From: CAZYTO01 sp964650405
Lineage (GTDB): Bacteria; Acidobacteriota; Thermoanaerobaculia; Gp7-AA8
Length of the DNA: 13,710 bases
Direction of reading: 5' to 3'
NCBI GenBank assembly: GCA_964650405.1
Contig: CAZYTO010000155.1
Location: 1 to 13,710 of the forward strand
Under the pieces are notes generated by a model that searched no databases, was not told the DNA's origin, and was given only the letters and a program-made list of their open reading frames with translations. Below are positions 1 through 6,468 of this stretch, one piece after another. A program made the position numbers and the translations under genes. The stretch's first letter is position 1. The number at the start of each line of letters is the position of its first letter.

Positions 1-229
1 GGCTCACCCCGGCCGCGGCTTGGCCGGTGAGCCCGGCGATGCGGATCATGAAGAACTCGTCGAGCATCTCGGCGGAGACCTTCAGGAAGAAGACGCGCTC
101 GAGCAGAGGCAGCACCTCGTCGCGGGCGAGCTCGACCAGGCGCGCGTCGTAGTCGAGGAACGAGAGCTCGCGGGAGATCAGCCGGTCGGCGGCGGCGGCA
201 GTGCGCTTGCGGGCGCGGACGGTGGCCAT
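1..229 (-). CDS. ppk1: Polyphosphate kinase 1, N-terminal fragment (runs off the window)
   Basis: Reading the minus strand from the ATG at 229 gives 76 intact codons before the window ends. The family enzyme (PPK1) reversibly transfers the terminal phosphate of ATP onto a growing polyphosphate chain. Only the N-terminal helical domain is visible. It shows the family pattern RELSFLDYDARL near residues 20-31, LPLLERVFFL near 41-50, and LDEFFMIRIAGL near 56-67, matching the usual RELSWLxFNxRV, PLLERxxFL and LDEFFMVRVAGL blocks. The catalytic histidines and ATP site lie beyond the edge. The gene is divergent from the phosphoesterase start at 388, with 158 bases between them. I see no clear Shine-Dalgarno. 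Because the assembly breaks near 707, this gene may belong to a different genome from the genes right of 882. The family call is strong although the fragment is short. Confidence 0.88.
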   Translation of the reverse strand, partial: MATVRARKRTAAAADRLISRELSFLDYDARLVELARDEVLPLLERVFFLKVSAEMLDEFFMIRIAGLTGQAAAGVS

Positions 230-387
230 CCGCCAAGCCTAGCTCCCTCTTCGCCGACGCTGCCGATTGCCGCCACTGGTGGTTGTCGTCACCACTCCGT
301 CTCCGGCTGGTAGCCGCAGCGTCGCCCACGCCCGGCGGCGCTGTGTCGAGGATCGGCCCGACCAACGACCCGAAAAGGGGGAGAGTG

Positions 388-792
388 ATGAGCAGAAGGA
401 TCCGCTGGATCCTGCCGATCCTCGCTGCCTGTGCTGTTGCGGCTGTGACTGCCGCGTCCTCACACGCGACCTCACAAGGGGCCGGCGGGACGACCACGCC
501 CATCAGGCATCTGGTCGTGATCTTCGGCGAGAACATCTCGTTCGACCATTACTTCGGCACGTATCCGACGGCCGCGAACACGGATGGCCAGACCTTCCAC
601 GCACGGCCGGGAACGCCCGCGGTCGACGGTCTTACCGACAGCCTGCTGACGAGCAACCCGAATCTCAGCAACCCGCAGCGGCTCGACAGCAGCACGCTCG
701 GCTTGACGGGAAGCCGCTTCCTCCCGGCGCTCATTCAGTTGATGCATCGCCAGAGCCGAAGCAAGGCCATGCGGACAGCGAGATCATTGTGA
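388..792 (+). pseudogene. Secreted phosphoesterase (acid phosphatase/phospholipase C family), broken after about 106 codons
   Basis: The ATG at 388 follows a purine-rich Shine-Dalgarno (AAGGGGGAGAG). Residues 1-27 form a signal peptide with an RR-containing start and an Ala/Val-rich core. IRHLVVIFGENISFDHYFGTYP follows in two overlapping pieces: the block IRHLVVIFGENISFDHYF is the metal-binding N-terminus of the PF04185 phosphoesterase family, here with E-N-x-S-F-D-H-Y-F. The NPNLSNPQRLDSS stretch also fits the family. After about base 707 the expected CDQDH region is absent, and the frame ends at 790-792 with a tail (SRFLPALIQLMHRQ onwards) that resembles nothing in the family. Members are normally 400-700 residues and hydrolyse phosphomonoesters or phospholipids outside the cytoplasm. 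This is either a genuine truncation or, more likely, an assembly join. A working product is not expected from the sequence as drawn. Confidence 0.75.
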
Positions 793-881
793 CCGCCTCG
801 CTTGATGGAGAAGCACAGAACTTTCTGTACGGCTTCCGGGATCCCGGTGCATGGTTTCTTGCACGGTGGTTGCCGCTGTAC
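708..881 (+). other. Fragment of unknown origin between two broken genes
   Basis: This stretch of about 174 bases lies between the last phosphoesterase-like codon and the first phosphoglycerate kinase-like codon. In the frame that later becomes pgk it is open and reads GKPLPPGAHSVDASPEPKQG, then HADSEIIVTASLDGEAQNFL, then YGFRDPGAWFLARWLPLY. It looks protein-like, but third codon positions are less GC-rich than in pgk (many CTT, CCT, GAT, GCA and TCA codons). I do not recognise the family. The opposite strand is also open. The most economical reading is a small piece of a third sequence caught in a chimeric join; a genuine insertion or rearrangement is the alternative. Both edges are estimates made from where family similarity stops and starts. 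Confidence 0.45.
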
Positions 882-1683
882 GGGGCGACCATCACCGGTG
901 CCACGCGCATCGAGGCGACGCTGCCCACGTGGCGGCTCCTGCGCGAGAAGGGCTGCGCGGTCGTCATCGCCTCGCACCTCGGACGTCCGAAGGGTGAGGT
1001 GAAGGCGAAGTACTCGCTGGCCCCGGTGCGGGCGAAGCTGGCCGCGCTCCTCGGCGCGGACGTGCAGTGGGCGGCCGACTGCATCGGCACCGAGGCGCTG
1101 GAGAAGGCGGCGGCATTGAAGGGGGGCGAGGTGCTGCTCCTCGAGAACCTGCGCTTCCATGCCGGCGAGGAGAAGAACGACCCTGCCTTCGCGCAGGAGC
1201 TGCGCAAGCTCGCCGATGCCTATCTCAACGACGCCTTCGGCGCCTGCCACCGCGCCCACGCCTCGATCGACGCCCTGCCGCGGCTCTTTGCGCCGGACCA
1301 CATCGCCGGTGGTCTGCTGCTGGCGCGCGAGATCGAGTTCCTGCAGAAGGTGACGAACGTCTCCGAGCGCCCCTTCGTGGCCCTCCTCGGCGGCGCGAAG
1401 ATCGCCGGCAAGATCGAGCCGCTGGAAGCACTGGTCAAGCTGGCCGACACGGTGCTCATCGGCGGCGGCATGGCCAATACCTTCCTGGCCGCAAAGGGAA
1501 AGAAGATGGGCAAGTCGCTCGTCGACAACGACTCCCTCGACGTCGCCCGGCGCATCGAGTCGGGAAGCGCGCGCGCGGAAGTGCTGCTGCCGGTCGATCC
1601 CGTCGTGGCCGACCCGCCCGACCAACCCCCCGTCGTTGAAAAGATCCGCGCGACCGAACACCAGGAATCCCTTGTTGCCGTCC
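882..1683 (+). CDS. pgk: Phosphoglycerate kinase, first part (N-terminus missing, 3' end in the scaffold gap)
   Basis: The enzyme makes ATP and 3-phosphoglycerate from 1,3-bisphosphoglycerate and ADP in glycolysis. Similarity begins at GATITGATRIEATLPTWRLL and continues through ASHLGRPKG (3-phosphoglycerate site), LLENLRFHAGEEKNDPAFA, LNDAFGACHRAHAS, LLGGAKIAGKIEPLEAL and TVLIGGGMANTFLAAKG, all in family order. The canonical opening (about 25 residues with the VRVDFNVP motif) is not present; the upstream reading frame is foreign sequence. I see no credible start codon, so none is assigned. The frame stays open to the Ns, ending in ARAEVLLPVDPVV...VEKIRATEHQESLVAV. That last stretch, from 1575, is repeated in altered form after the gap. 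Taken as 882-1682 plus 1805-2107, the protein would be about 367 residues. Adding the missing start brings it to the usual 390-400. This points to one pgk broken by assembly and not to two genes. Confidence 0.9.
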
Positions 1684-1804
1684 NNNNNNNNNNGCCGCCG
1701 AAGTGCTGCTGCCGGTCGTTCTCGGCGTGGGCCGCTCCCTCGACCAACCCACCGTCGTCGAGAAGATCTCGCAGAGCGACGTCCCGGATACGCTGATGTC
1801 GCTC
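1575..1804 (+). repeat. Diverged duplicate of one pgk segment on both sides of the gap
   Basis: Bases 1575-1683 and 1697-1804 encode the same part of phosphoglycerate kinase. The left copy reads AEVLLPVDPVVADPPDQPPV and VEKIRATEHQESLVAV. The right copy reads AEVLLPVVLGVGRSLDQPTV and VEKISQSDVPDTLMSL. The shared DNA core includes GAAGTGCTGCTGCCGGTCG near the start and the GACCAACCC block 30 bases on. Divergence increases toward the end of the left copy. A functional kinase has this stretch once, so the pair is best explained as overlapping contig ends from two related strains. Confidence 0.8.
1684..1693. other. Scaffold gap (ten Ns)
   Basis: Ten Ns separate two contigs inside pgk. The length is probably a placeholder, because the coding frame changes from phase 3 to phase 2 across it and the flanks overlap in the protein instead of leaving something out. 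Confidence 0.99.
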
Positions 1805-2107
1805 GACATCGGTCCGGAGACGGTCGCCCGGTACGCCGCGAGGATCGCCGGCGCGAAGATGGTCTTCTGGAACGGACCGATGGGCGTGTTCGAAAAGGAC
1901 GAATTCGCGACGGGAACGATGGCCATGGCCAGGGCCGTGGCCGAAGCGAAGGCCGTCACCGTCGTCGGCGGCGGCGAGTCCGTCGAAGCCGTGAAATCAT
2001 CCGGCTTCGCCGATCGGATCAGCCACATCTCCACCGGCGGCGGCGCATCCCTGGAGTTCATCGCCGGCGAAACACTGCCGGGAGTGGAAGTACTGAAAAA
2101 CGGGTAG
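1694..2107 (+). CDS. pgk: Phosphoglycerate kinase, C-terminal part
   Basis: The second contig opens directly in frame (GCC at 1694) with AAEVLLPV and runs to TAG at 2105-2107. It carries the nucleotide-binding half of phosphoglycerate kinase. DIGPETVARYAARIAGAK is followed by VFWNGPMGVFEKDEFATGT, then TVVGGGESVEAVKSSGF and ISHISTGGGASLEFIAGETL, ending PGVEVLKNG. The glycine-rich GGGES and STGGGASLE loops, which contact the nucleotide and the transferred phosphate, are intact. The GTG at 1703 is not a true start; the piece is the continuation of the gene left of the gap. The first 37 codons duplicate the end of the left contig. The gene is followed by an 81-base repeat-bearing spacer and then a CYTH gene on the same strand. 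Confidence 0.93.
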   Translation, partial: AAEVLLPVVLGVGRSLDQPTVVEKISQSDVPDTLMSLDIGPETVARYAARIAGAKMVFWNGPMGVFEKDEFATGTMAMARAVAEAKAVTVVGGGESVEAVKSSGFADRISHISTGGGASLEFIAGETLPGVEVLKNG

Positions 2108-2110
2108 CCG

Positions 2111-2182
2111 GGTTGCGAAGTTGCGTGGTCGTTCGAATCCGCCGGGAACGCCGCAACCTCGCAACCTCGCAACCTCGCAACC
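2111..2182 (+). repeat. Short tandem repeat (GCAACCTC) with a complementary upstream arm
   Basis: GCAACCTC occurs three times in full from 2153 to 2176, followed by a partial GCAACC at 2177-2182. Upstream, 2111-2125 reads GGTTGCGAAGTTGCG, nearly the reverse complement of the repeat (one mismatch over 15). The spacer between pgk and the CYTH gene could therefore fold into a hairpin of about 15 pairs with a loop of roughly 25-40 bases, in several registers. It has no T-tract. It may act as a terminator, as an mRNA-stability element, or simply be a slippage-prone repeat. It ends only six bases before the next start codon. Confidence 0.75.
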
Positions 2183-2188
2183 CTGACA

Positions 2189-2749
2189 ATGGCCACTGAA
2201 ATCGAAGTCAAGTTCGCCCTCAAGAACCGTCTCGAGCTGACGCGGAAGCTGACGGACCTCGGCGCGCAGCGGCTCTATCCGGAGACGTTCGAGGACAACA
2301 TCCTGCTCGACCGGCGCGGGGAGCTGCGGACGCGGGGCAGCCTCCTGCGCCTGCGCAAGTTCGGCAAGTACACCATCGCCACCTACAAGGGGCCGTTGTC
2401 GGTCGAGGCGGCAGGCATCAAGTCCCGCGAAGAAGTGCAGACGGGTGTGGAGAGTTTCGAGCTGGCCATCCAGCTCTTCGATGCTCTCGGCTTCAGGCCG
2501 ATCTTCCGCTACCAGAAGTTCCGCGAGGTGTGGCGTCTCAACGAGACGGAGATCGTGCTGGACCGCACGCCCATCGGCGACTACTTCGAGATCGAGGGCT
2601 CGGTCGAGATGATCCGCTCCGTCGCCGCGAGCCTGGGCATGACCATGGACCAGGCCCTGCGCCAGTCCTACGCCGATCTCTACCGCCTGGCTCGGCGGAC
2701 GCGCGGAGACTTGCCGGAGAACATGGTCTTTTCGCCGGACCAGCTATAG
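2189..2749 (+). CDS. CYTH-domain protein (class IV adenylate cyclase / triphosphatase family)
   Basis: This 186-residue protein belongs to the triphosphate tunnel metalloenzymes. The ExExK signature is E4-I-E6-V-K8. Typical tunnel strands follow: SLLRLRKFGKYTIATYKGP near residues 51-69, SREEVQTGV, YQKFREVWRL, and TEIVLDRTPIGDYFEIEGS near residues 126-144. The acidic and basic residues expected to bind metal and triphosphate are present. Family members cleave thiamine triphosphate or inorganic triphosphate, or make cAMP; these activities cannot be separated from sequence alone. No CHAD domain is attached, so a polyphosphate-linked CHAD role is not indicated. There is no Shine-Dalgarno site: the repeat array reaches to six bases before the ATG. 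It sits 81 bases after pgk and 14 bases before the nucleotidyltransferase, so it is probably in the same operon as the latter. Confidence 0.88.
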   Translation: MATEIEVKFALKNRLELTRKLTDLGAQRLYPETFEDNILLDRRGELRTRGSLLRLRKFGKYTIATYKGPLSVEAAGIKSREEVQTGVESFELAIQLFDALGFRPIFRYQKFREVWRLNETEIVLDRTPIGDYFEIEGSVEMIRSVAASLGMTMDQALRQSYADLYRLARRTRGDLPENMVFSPDQL

Positions 2750-2756
2750 GAAGGGA
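2748..2756 (+). promoter_or_regulatory. Shine-Dalgarno that sets the nucleotidyltransferase start
   Basis: AGGAAGGGA overlaps the stop codon of the CYTH gene and lies seven bases before the ATG at 2764. This selects the ATG over upstream in-frame codons that fall inside the CYTH gene. Confidence 0.75.
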
Positions 2757-2763
2757 CGGCGTT

Positions 2764-3714
2764 ATGAAGGCAATGCTCCTCGCCGCGGGACTGGGCACTC
2801 GCCTTCAACCGCTCACGAATACGCTCCCAAAGCCGATGCTGCCGGTGCTCAACCGGCCGCTCATCGGCTGGATCGTCGAGCATGCCATGGCGGCCGGCGT
2901 GCGGGACTTCATCGTCAACCTGCACTACCTCCCCGAGGTGATCGAGGGCTACCTGCCGGAGGCCTTCCCGGACGCAACGTTCACGTTCTCCTTTGAACCT
3001 GAAATCCTCGGCACTGGCGGAGCGCTTCGAAAGGTGCGCGCGCTGCTGGAGAAGGACGACGACTTCTTCCTGGCGAACGGCGACACGATCCAACGCCCGC
3101 CGTTCGCCGCGCTTCGATCGGCACGGCAAGCGACGGAGGCGCTGGCTGCACTGACTCTGCGGCATCCGCCGGAAGGGGACAAGTACACCCCGGTCTACTG
3201 GAGCGCGAAGAACGAGCTGTCCGGCGATGCAACAAGCGGCACCATCACCGGCTTCGGCAGCGGAACCGGTGAGGCGCTCATGTTCTCCGGCTCGCACTGC
3301 ATTAGCCGGCGCACGCTCGACTTGCTGCCGGACCGGCCGGTCTCCAGCATCGTGGATGACGTCTACCGCGCGACCGGCGAGGGGCTGGCCGGCGTCGTCC
3401 TCGACGATCCGTTTTGGTTCGACATCGGTACGCCCCGGCGTTACCTCGACGCGGCACAGGCCATGCTCGAAGGCCGCTCGAAGCTCGCCCCGGCCGCCCG
3501 CGTCCGCGGGCAGGTCACCCGCAGCGTCGTCGGCCCGCGGAGCGTGGTCGAAGGGACGCTCACCGGCAGCATCGTCTGGGACGATTGCCGCATCGCTCCT
3601 GGAGTCCGCCTCGATCGTTGCATCGTCGCTCACGGCGTCGAACTGACCGCCGGCGAATTCACCAATACGGTGATTTGCAAAGGCGATGGAAACCTGCTCT
3701 TCACGGCGTTCTAA
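2764..3714 (+). CDS. Sugar-1-phosphate nucleotidyltransferase (mannose-1-phosphate guanylyltransferase / MurU-like)
   Basis: A 316-residue enzyme that should activate a sugar 1-phosphate with an NTP, yielding a nucleotide-sugar for cell-wall or polysaccharide synthesis. Residues 1-25 carry the signature MLLAAGLGTRLQPLTNTLPK with P-K-P-M-L-P following. GTGGALRK (83-90) and the metal-binding FLANGD (102-107) are family hallmarks, as is FWFDIGTPRRYLDA near residue 220. The last 70 or so residues have left-handed beta-helix-like hexads (VRGQVTRSVVGPRSVVEG, GSIVWDDCRIAPGV). The NTP and sugar are not decided by sequence alone: GDP-mannose, UDP-MurNAc and dTDP-glucose enzymes are the candidates. The start is fixed by the AGGAAGGGA site. 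It follows the CYTH gene by 14 bases, which implies co-transcription. The helix-like tail makes it longer than the compact MurU enzymes (about 220 residues). Confidence 0.87.
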   Translation: MKAMLLAAGLGTRLQPLTNTLPKPMLPVLNRPLIGWIVEHAMAAGVRDFIVNLHYLPEVIEGYLPEAFPDATFTFSFEPEILGTGGALRKVRALLEKDDDFFLANGDTIQRPPFAALRSARQATEALAALTLRHPPEGDKYTPVYWSAKNELSGDATSGTITGFGSGTGEALMFSGSHCISRRTLDLLPDRPVSSIVDDVYRATGEGLAGVVLDDPFWFDIGTPRRYLDAAQAMLEGRSKLAPAARVRGQVTRSVVGPRSVVEGTLTGSIVWDDCRIAPGVRLDRCIVAHGVELTAGEFTNTVICKGDGNLLFTAF

Positions 3715-3744
3715 CCGCTTCGGCGCTACACTAGGCGCGTTCCC

Positions 3745-5883
3745 ATGCCCACGTCCGCCGGGTCTGACGCTGCCGCCCGCCGCCGCGTGATCGCGGTTTA
3801 CATCACTCAAGGTGTGGCCGGACTGGGAGCGATCGTCCTCTACACCTTCCTCCGTCACGACCAGACGCTGCTCATCCTGCAGAACCTCGGGCCGAATGCG
3901 CCGGCCCTGCTGGCCATCGCAGCGGCCTTCACCCTCGGCATGGCCGTGCTCAAGTTCGAGCTGACCACGGAGATCTTCGTCTCGCTCGTCATCACCGCGG
4001 CCATCGCCTTCCTGCCGCTGCTCGGCGGCGTCATGACCGCCTGGATGATCGTCGTCATCGGCACGATCGTGCGCTGGGTGGCGCTGCGGCGTGCCGGCAA
4101 CGGCAGCGACGATCGCGTTCTCGAGTACGTGCGCACGTTCGCCGGGCAGTTCGGCACGTATGGCATCCCCATCGTGCTGGCCGCGACCGTCTACGAGCGC
4201 ATCGGCGGCGAGACGCCCCTCGTCCACCCCTCGCCCGCCAACGCCCTGCGCGTGGCCGTGGCCGGCATGGTGATCATCCTCACGAACCTCGTGATCATGT
4301 TTCTGCCGAAACGGTCGTACGGCTACACCATGCGCCGGATCGCCCATGTGGACTTGATCGACTTCTCCATCGACCTTTGCACCCTCCCCTACGCCATCGT
4401 GCTGGCCATGGCCTACGGCTCGATGGGCTACGGGGCCGTGCTGGCCCTGGCCTTCACCGGCATCGTGGCCAATCTCATCGCCCGCAACCTGGCCATGACC
4501 CGCGGGCGCAGCGAGCAGCAACTGGCGCGCCTGGCCTCGCTGACGAACATCGGCAAGACCATCTCCCTCCGCTTCACCACCGACCAGTTGCTCATGGCGA
4601 TCTATACCGAGTGCCGGAGGATCGTGGACTGCACGCTCTTCACCATCGCCCTGCTGGACGAAGAGTCGAACGAGCTCTCTTTCGAGCTGGACGTGCGTGA
4701 GGAGACCATCCTCCCGAAGGACCGCATCCCCGTCGGCGAAGGGCTGAACTCGTGGGTGGTGAAGCATCACCAGCCGCTCCTCATCGGCAGCGTGGCCGAC
4801 GAGGCGCGTATCGGCGTGAAGGCGCTGGCCGACAGCAAACCCACCGAGTCGTGGCTGGGTGTGCCCATGATCGCCCGCGACCGCCTCATCGGCGTCATCT
4901 CCGTGGAGAGCTACAAGAAGAACGCCTTCAACAACGATGACGTGATCCTCCTCACCGCCATCGCCAACCAGGCCGCGGTGGCCCTGGAGAACGCTCACCT
5001 CTACAAGGACCTGGAGAGCCTGACCTACGCCCTGGAACAGCGCGTCATGGAGCGGACCAACGAGCTGCGCGAGGCGAATCTGCGCCTTCTGGCCGCCGAC
5101 CGCTCGAAGAATCAGTTCCTGGCCAACATGTCCCACGAGCTGCGCACGCCGCTGAACTCGATCATCGGCTTCTCCAGCGTGCTCCTGGAATCGACCCGCC
5201 AGACGCTCATGCCCCGGCTCTACAAGTTCCTCGAGAACATCCACACCGCCGGCAATCACCTGCTGGAGCTGATCAACGACATTCTCGACCTTTCGAAGAT
5301 CGAAGCGGGGAAGATGGAGCTGCGGCCGGAGTTTTTCGACCTCCACGAGACCATCGCCGCCGTGGAGCGCGTGATGAAGGGCTTCGCCTCGCAGGCCAAC
5401 GTCCACATCATCTCCACCATCAACCCCGACGTGCCCCGCGTCCGGCTCGACGAAGGGCGGCTCAAGCAGATCCTCTTCAATCTCCTCTCCAATGCCGTGA
5501 AGTTCTCGCCGCACGGCGGACCGGTGACGATCCACTCCGCCGTCGTCCCGAAAGACCAATCGCCCCTGGGCGTCGATTCCGTGCGCATCGAAGTGACCGA
5601 TCGCGGCATCGGCATCGGCCCGGAAGAGCTGGAGCGGATCTTCGACGAGTTCTACCAGACCGAGGAAGGGCGGCGCTCGCGGCGCGGCGGCACAGGCCTC
5701 GGCCTGTCCCTCACCCGCAACTTCGTCGAGCTGCACCACGGGACGATCGAAGTGCAGTCCTCTCCCGGCAGCGGCTCCTGCTTCACCCTCTATCTCCCCG
5801 TCGACTACAACGAAGCCTCGGCCGTCGTAACCGCCCCGCTGCCGATGGTGCACGCCAGCGAAGGCGTGTCGTCGGTTCGCTGA
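3745..5883 (+). CDS. Membrane-anchored GAF sensor histidine kinase (orphan)
   Basis: A 712-residue hybrid of a multi-span membrane sensor and a kinase. Hydrophobic segments lie near residues 15-36, 52-70, 75-92, 96-113, 138-150, 166-187 and 205-245. This suggests roughly six to eight helices and little periplasmic sequence. A GAF domain follows at about 270-415, then a short coiled coil (420-455). The HisKA box is NMSHELRTPLNSIIGFSSVL with the phospho-accepting His464. The ATPase domain has the N box (LFNLLSNAVKFSP, Asn583), the G1 box DRGIGIGPEELERIFDEFYQ, and the G2 box GGTGLGLSL near 648-656. It should autophosphorylate and pass phosphate to a response regulator, but none is encoded in the window. 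What it senses is not evident. The start has only a weak AGG upstream; a TACACT hexamer at 3727-3732 may be a -10 giving a very short leader. Confidence 0.93.
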   Translation: MPTSAGSDAAARRRVIAVYITQGVAGLGAIVLYTFLRHDQTLLILQNLGPNAPALLAIAAAFTLGMAVLKFELTTEIFVSLVITAAIAFLPLLGGVMTAWMIVVIGTIVRWVALRRAGNGSDDRVLEYVRTFAGQFGTYGIPIVLAATVYERIGGETPLVHPSPANALRVAVAGMVIILTNLVIMFLPKRSYGYTMRRIAHVDLIDFSIDLCTLPYAIVLAMAYGSMGYGAVLALAFTGIVANLIARNLAMTRGRSEQQLARLASLTNIGKTISLRFTTDQLLMAIYTECRRIVDCTLFTIALLDEESNELSFELDVREETILPKDRIPVGEGLNSWVVKHHQPLLIGSVADEARIGVKALADSKPTESWLGVPMIARDRLIGVISVESYKKNAFNNDDVILLTAIANQAAVALENAHLYKDLESLTYALEQRVMERTNELREANLRLLAADRSKNQFLANMSHELRTPLNSIIGFSSVLLESTRQTLMPRLYKFLENIHTAGNHLLELINDILDLSKIEAGKMELRPEFFDLHETIAAVERVMKGFASQANVHIISTINPDVPRVRLDEGRLKQILFNLLSNAVKFSPHGGPVTIHSAVVPKDQSPLGVDSVRIEVTDRGIGIGPEELERIFDEFYQTEEGRRSRRGGTGLGLSLTRNFVELHHGTIEVQSSPGSGSCFTLYLPVDYNEASAVVTAPLPMVHASEGVSSVR

Positions 5884-5907
5884 ACGCAGTTTCAGCTGGT
5901 CGCTCGT

Positions 5908-5988
5908 CGCTGATCGGGGCCAATGCAGGTGGAGTCGGACTCCCCCCACCCACGGGGAATTGGGCGATCACCCCCCCCGCGATCAGCG
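5908..5988. repeat. Nested imperfect palindrome between the histidine kinase and ndk
   Basis: The outer arms are CGCTGATCGGGG (5908-5919) and CCCC-G-CGATCAGCG (5975-5988), which pair over 12 bases with one bulged G. Inside lies GGAGTCGGACTCC (5931-5943), a perfect six-base-pair stem with a one-base centre. C-runs and G-runs (5942-5956, 5962-5964, 5971-5978) can pair further. The element fills much of the 137-base spacer and ends 17 bases before the ndk -10 box. It could terminate the kinase transcript, be a transcribed or mobile REP/MITE-like unit, or bind a regulator of ndk. Confidence 0.6.
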
Positions 5989-6005
5989 AAATTTGACGTC
6001 CCCCT

Positions 6006-6011
6006 TATAAT
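6006..6011 (+). promoter_or_regulatory. ndk -10 box, nearly leaderless start
   Basis: A perfect TATAAT ends nine bases before the ATG at 6021. Transcription would start about 6-8 bases downstream, leaving a leader of zero to three bases. There is no Shine-Dalgarno. No good -35 hexamer lies 16-18 bases upstream. Confidence 0.6.
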
Positions 6012-6020
6012 CCGCGCGCC

Positions 6021-6437
6021 ATGTCAAACCGCACCTTTACCATCGTCAAGCCGGACTCTGTTCGCAAGGGCAACTTCGGCAAGATCGTCACCCGCATCGA
6101 AGACGCCGGCTTCCGGATCCTCGGCCTCCGCAAGGTCGCCCTGTCGCAGCGTCAGGCCGAGGCGTTCTACGCCGTTCACAAGGAACGCCCCTTCTACGGC
6201 GACCTCGTGAAGTACATGACTTCCGGCCCCGTTTACGTCGCCGCGCTCGAGCGCGACAACGCCGTTCCCGAGCTGCGCAAGCTCATGGGCGCCACCGACC
6301 CGAAGAAGGCCGACGCCGGCACGATCCGGGCCGAATTCGGCGAGTCCATCGAGCAGAACGCCATCCACGGCTCGGACTCCGACGACAACGCCAGGATCGA
6401 GATCGCGTTCTTCTTCCCGGAATCGGACCTTTCGTAG
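6021..6437 (+). CDS. ndk: Nucleoside diphosphate kinase
   Basis: A complete 138-residue NDP kinase, the usual bacterial length. It moves the gamma phosphate of ATP onto other nucleoside diphosphates through a phosphohistidine and so balances NTP and dNTP pools in the cytoplasm. The start MSNRTFTIVKPDSVRKGNFG contains the family TxxIVKPD block. RPFYGDLVKYMTSGP (56-70) and the active-site block EQNAIHGSDSDDNARIEIAF (111-130) carry the catalytic His116. Family members have a conserved S-D after the histidine, which is present here. It stands alone: the kinase gene upstream ends 137 bases away, and rlpA converges from the right with only 31 bases between stops. It appears to be transcribed from its own TATAAT promoter without a 5' leader. 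Confidence 0.97.
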   Translation: MSNRTFTIVKPDSVRKGNFGKIVTRIEDAGFRILGLRKVALSQRQAEAFYAVHKERPFYGDLVKYMTSGPVYVAALERDNAVPELRKLMGATDPKKADAGTIRAEFGESIEQNAIHGSDSDDNARIEIAFFFPESDLS

Positions 6438-6445
6438 TGCCGGGT

Positions 6446-6463
6446 GCCGAGCGGTGCTTCGGC
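6446..6463. terminator. Small hairpin between converging ndk and rlpA
   Basis: GCCGAGC-GGT-GCTTCGGC forms a seven-pair GC-rich stem with one bulged T and a three-base loop, in the 31 bases between the two stop codons. There is no T-tract on either strand, so intrinsic termination is possible but weak. Confidence 0.35.
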
Positions 6464-6468
6464 CTCCG

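Noticed and set aside
230..387. Possible small gene in the ppk1-phosphoesterase spacer
   Set aside because: Frames here are Arg/Ser-rich with no ribosome site or motif. The spacer seems to hold only the divergent start regions.
2130..2140. GTTCGAATCC, which looks like a tRNA T-loop
   Set aside because: No acceptor, D-arm or anticodon arm can be formed around it.
2680..5949. Open frame of 1089 codons on the minus strand
   Set aside because: It lies opposite two well-supported genes (nucleotidyltransferase and histidine kinase), has biased His/Asp/Gly/Val composition typical of a GC-rich antisense frame, and shows no domain.
5993..5998. TTGACG as the -35 box of ndk
   Set aside because: It is only seven bases from the TATAAT, far too close for a sigma-70-type promoter.
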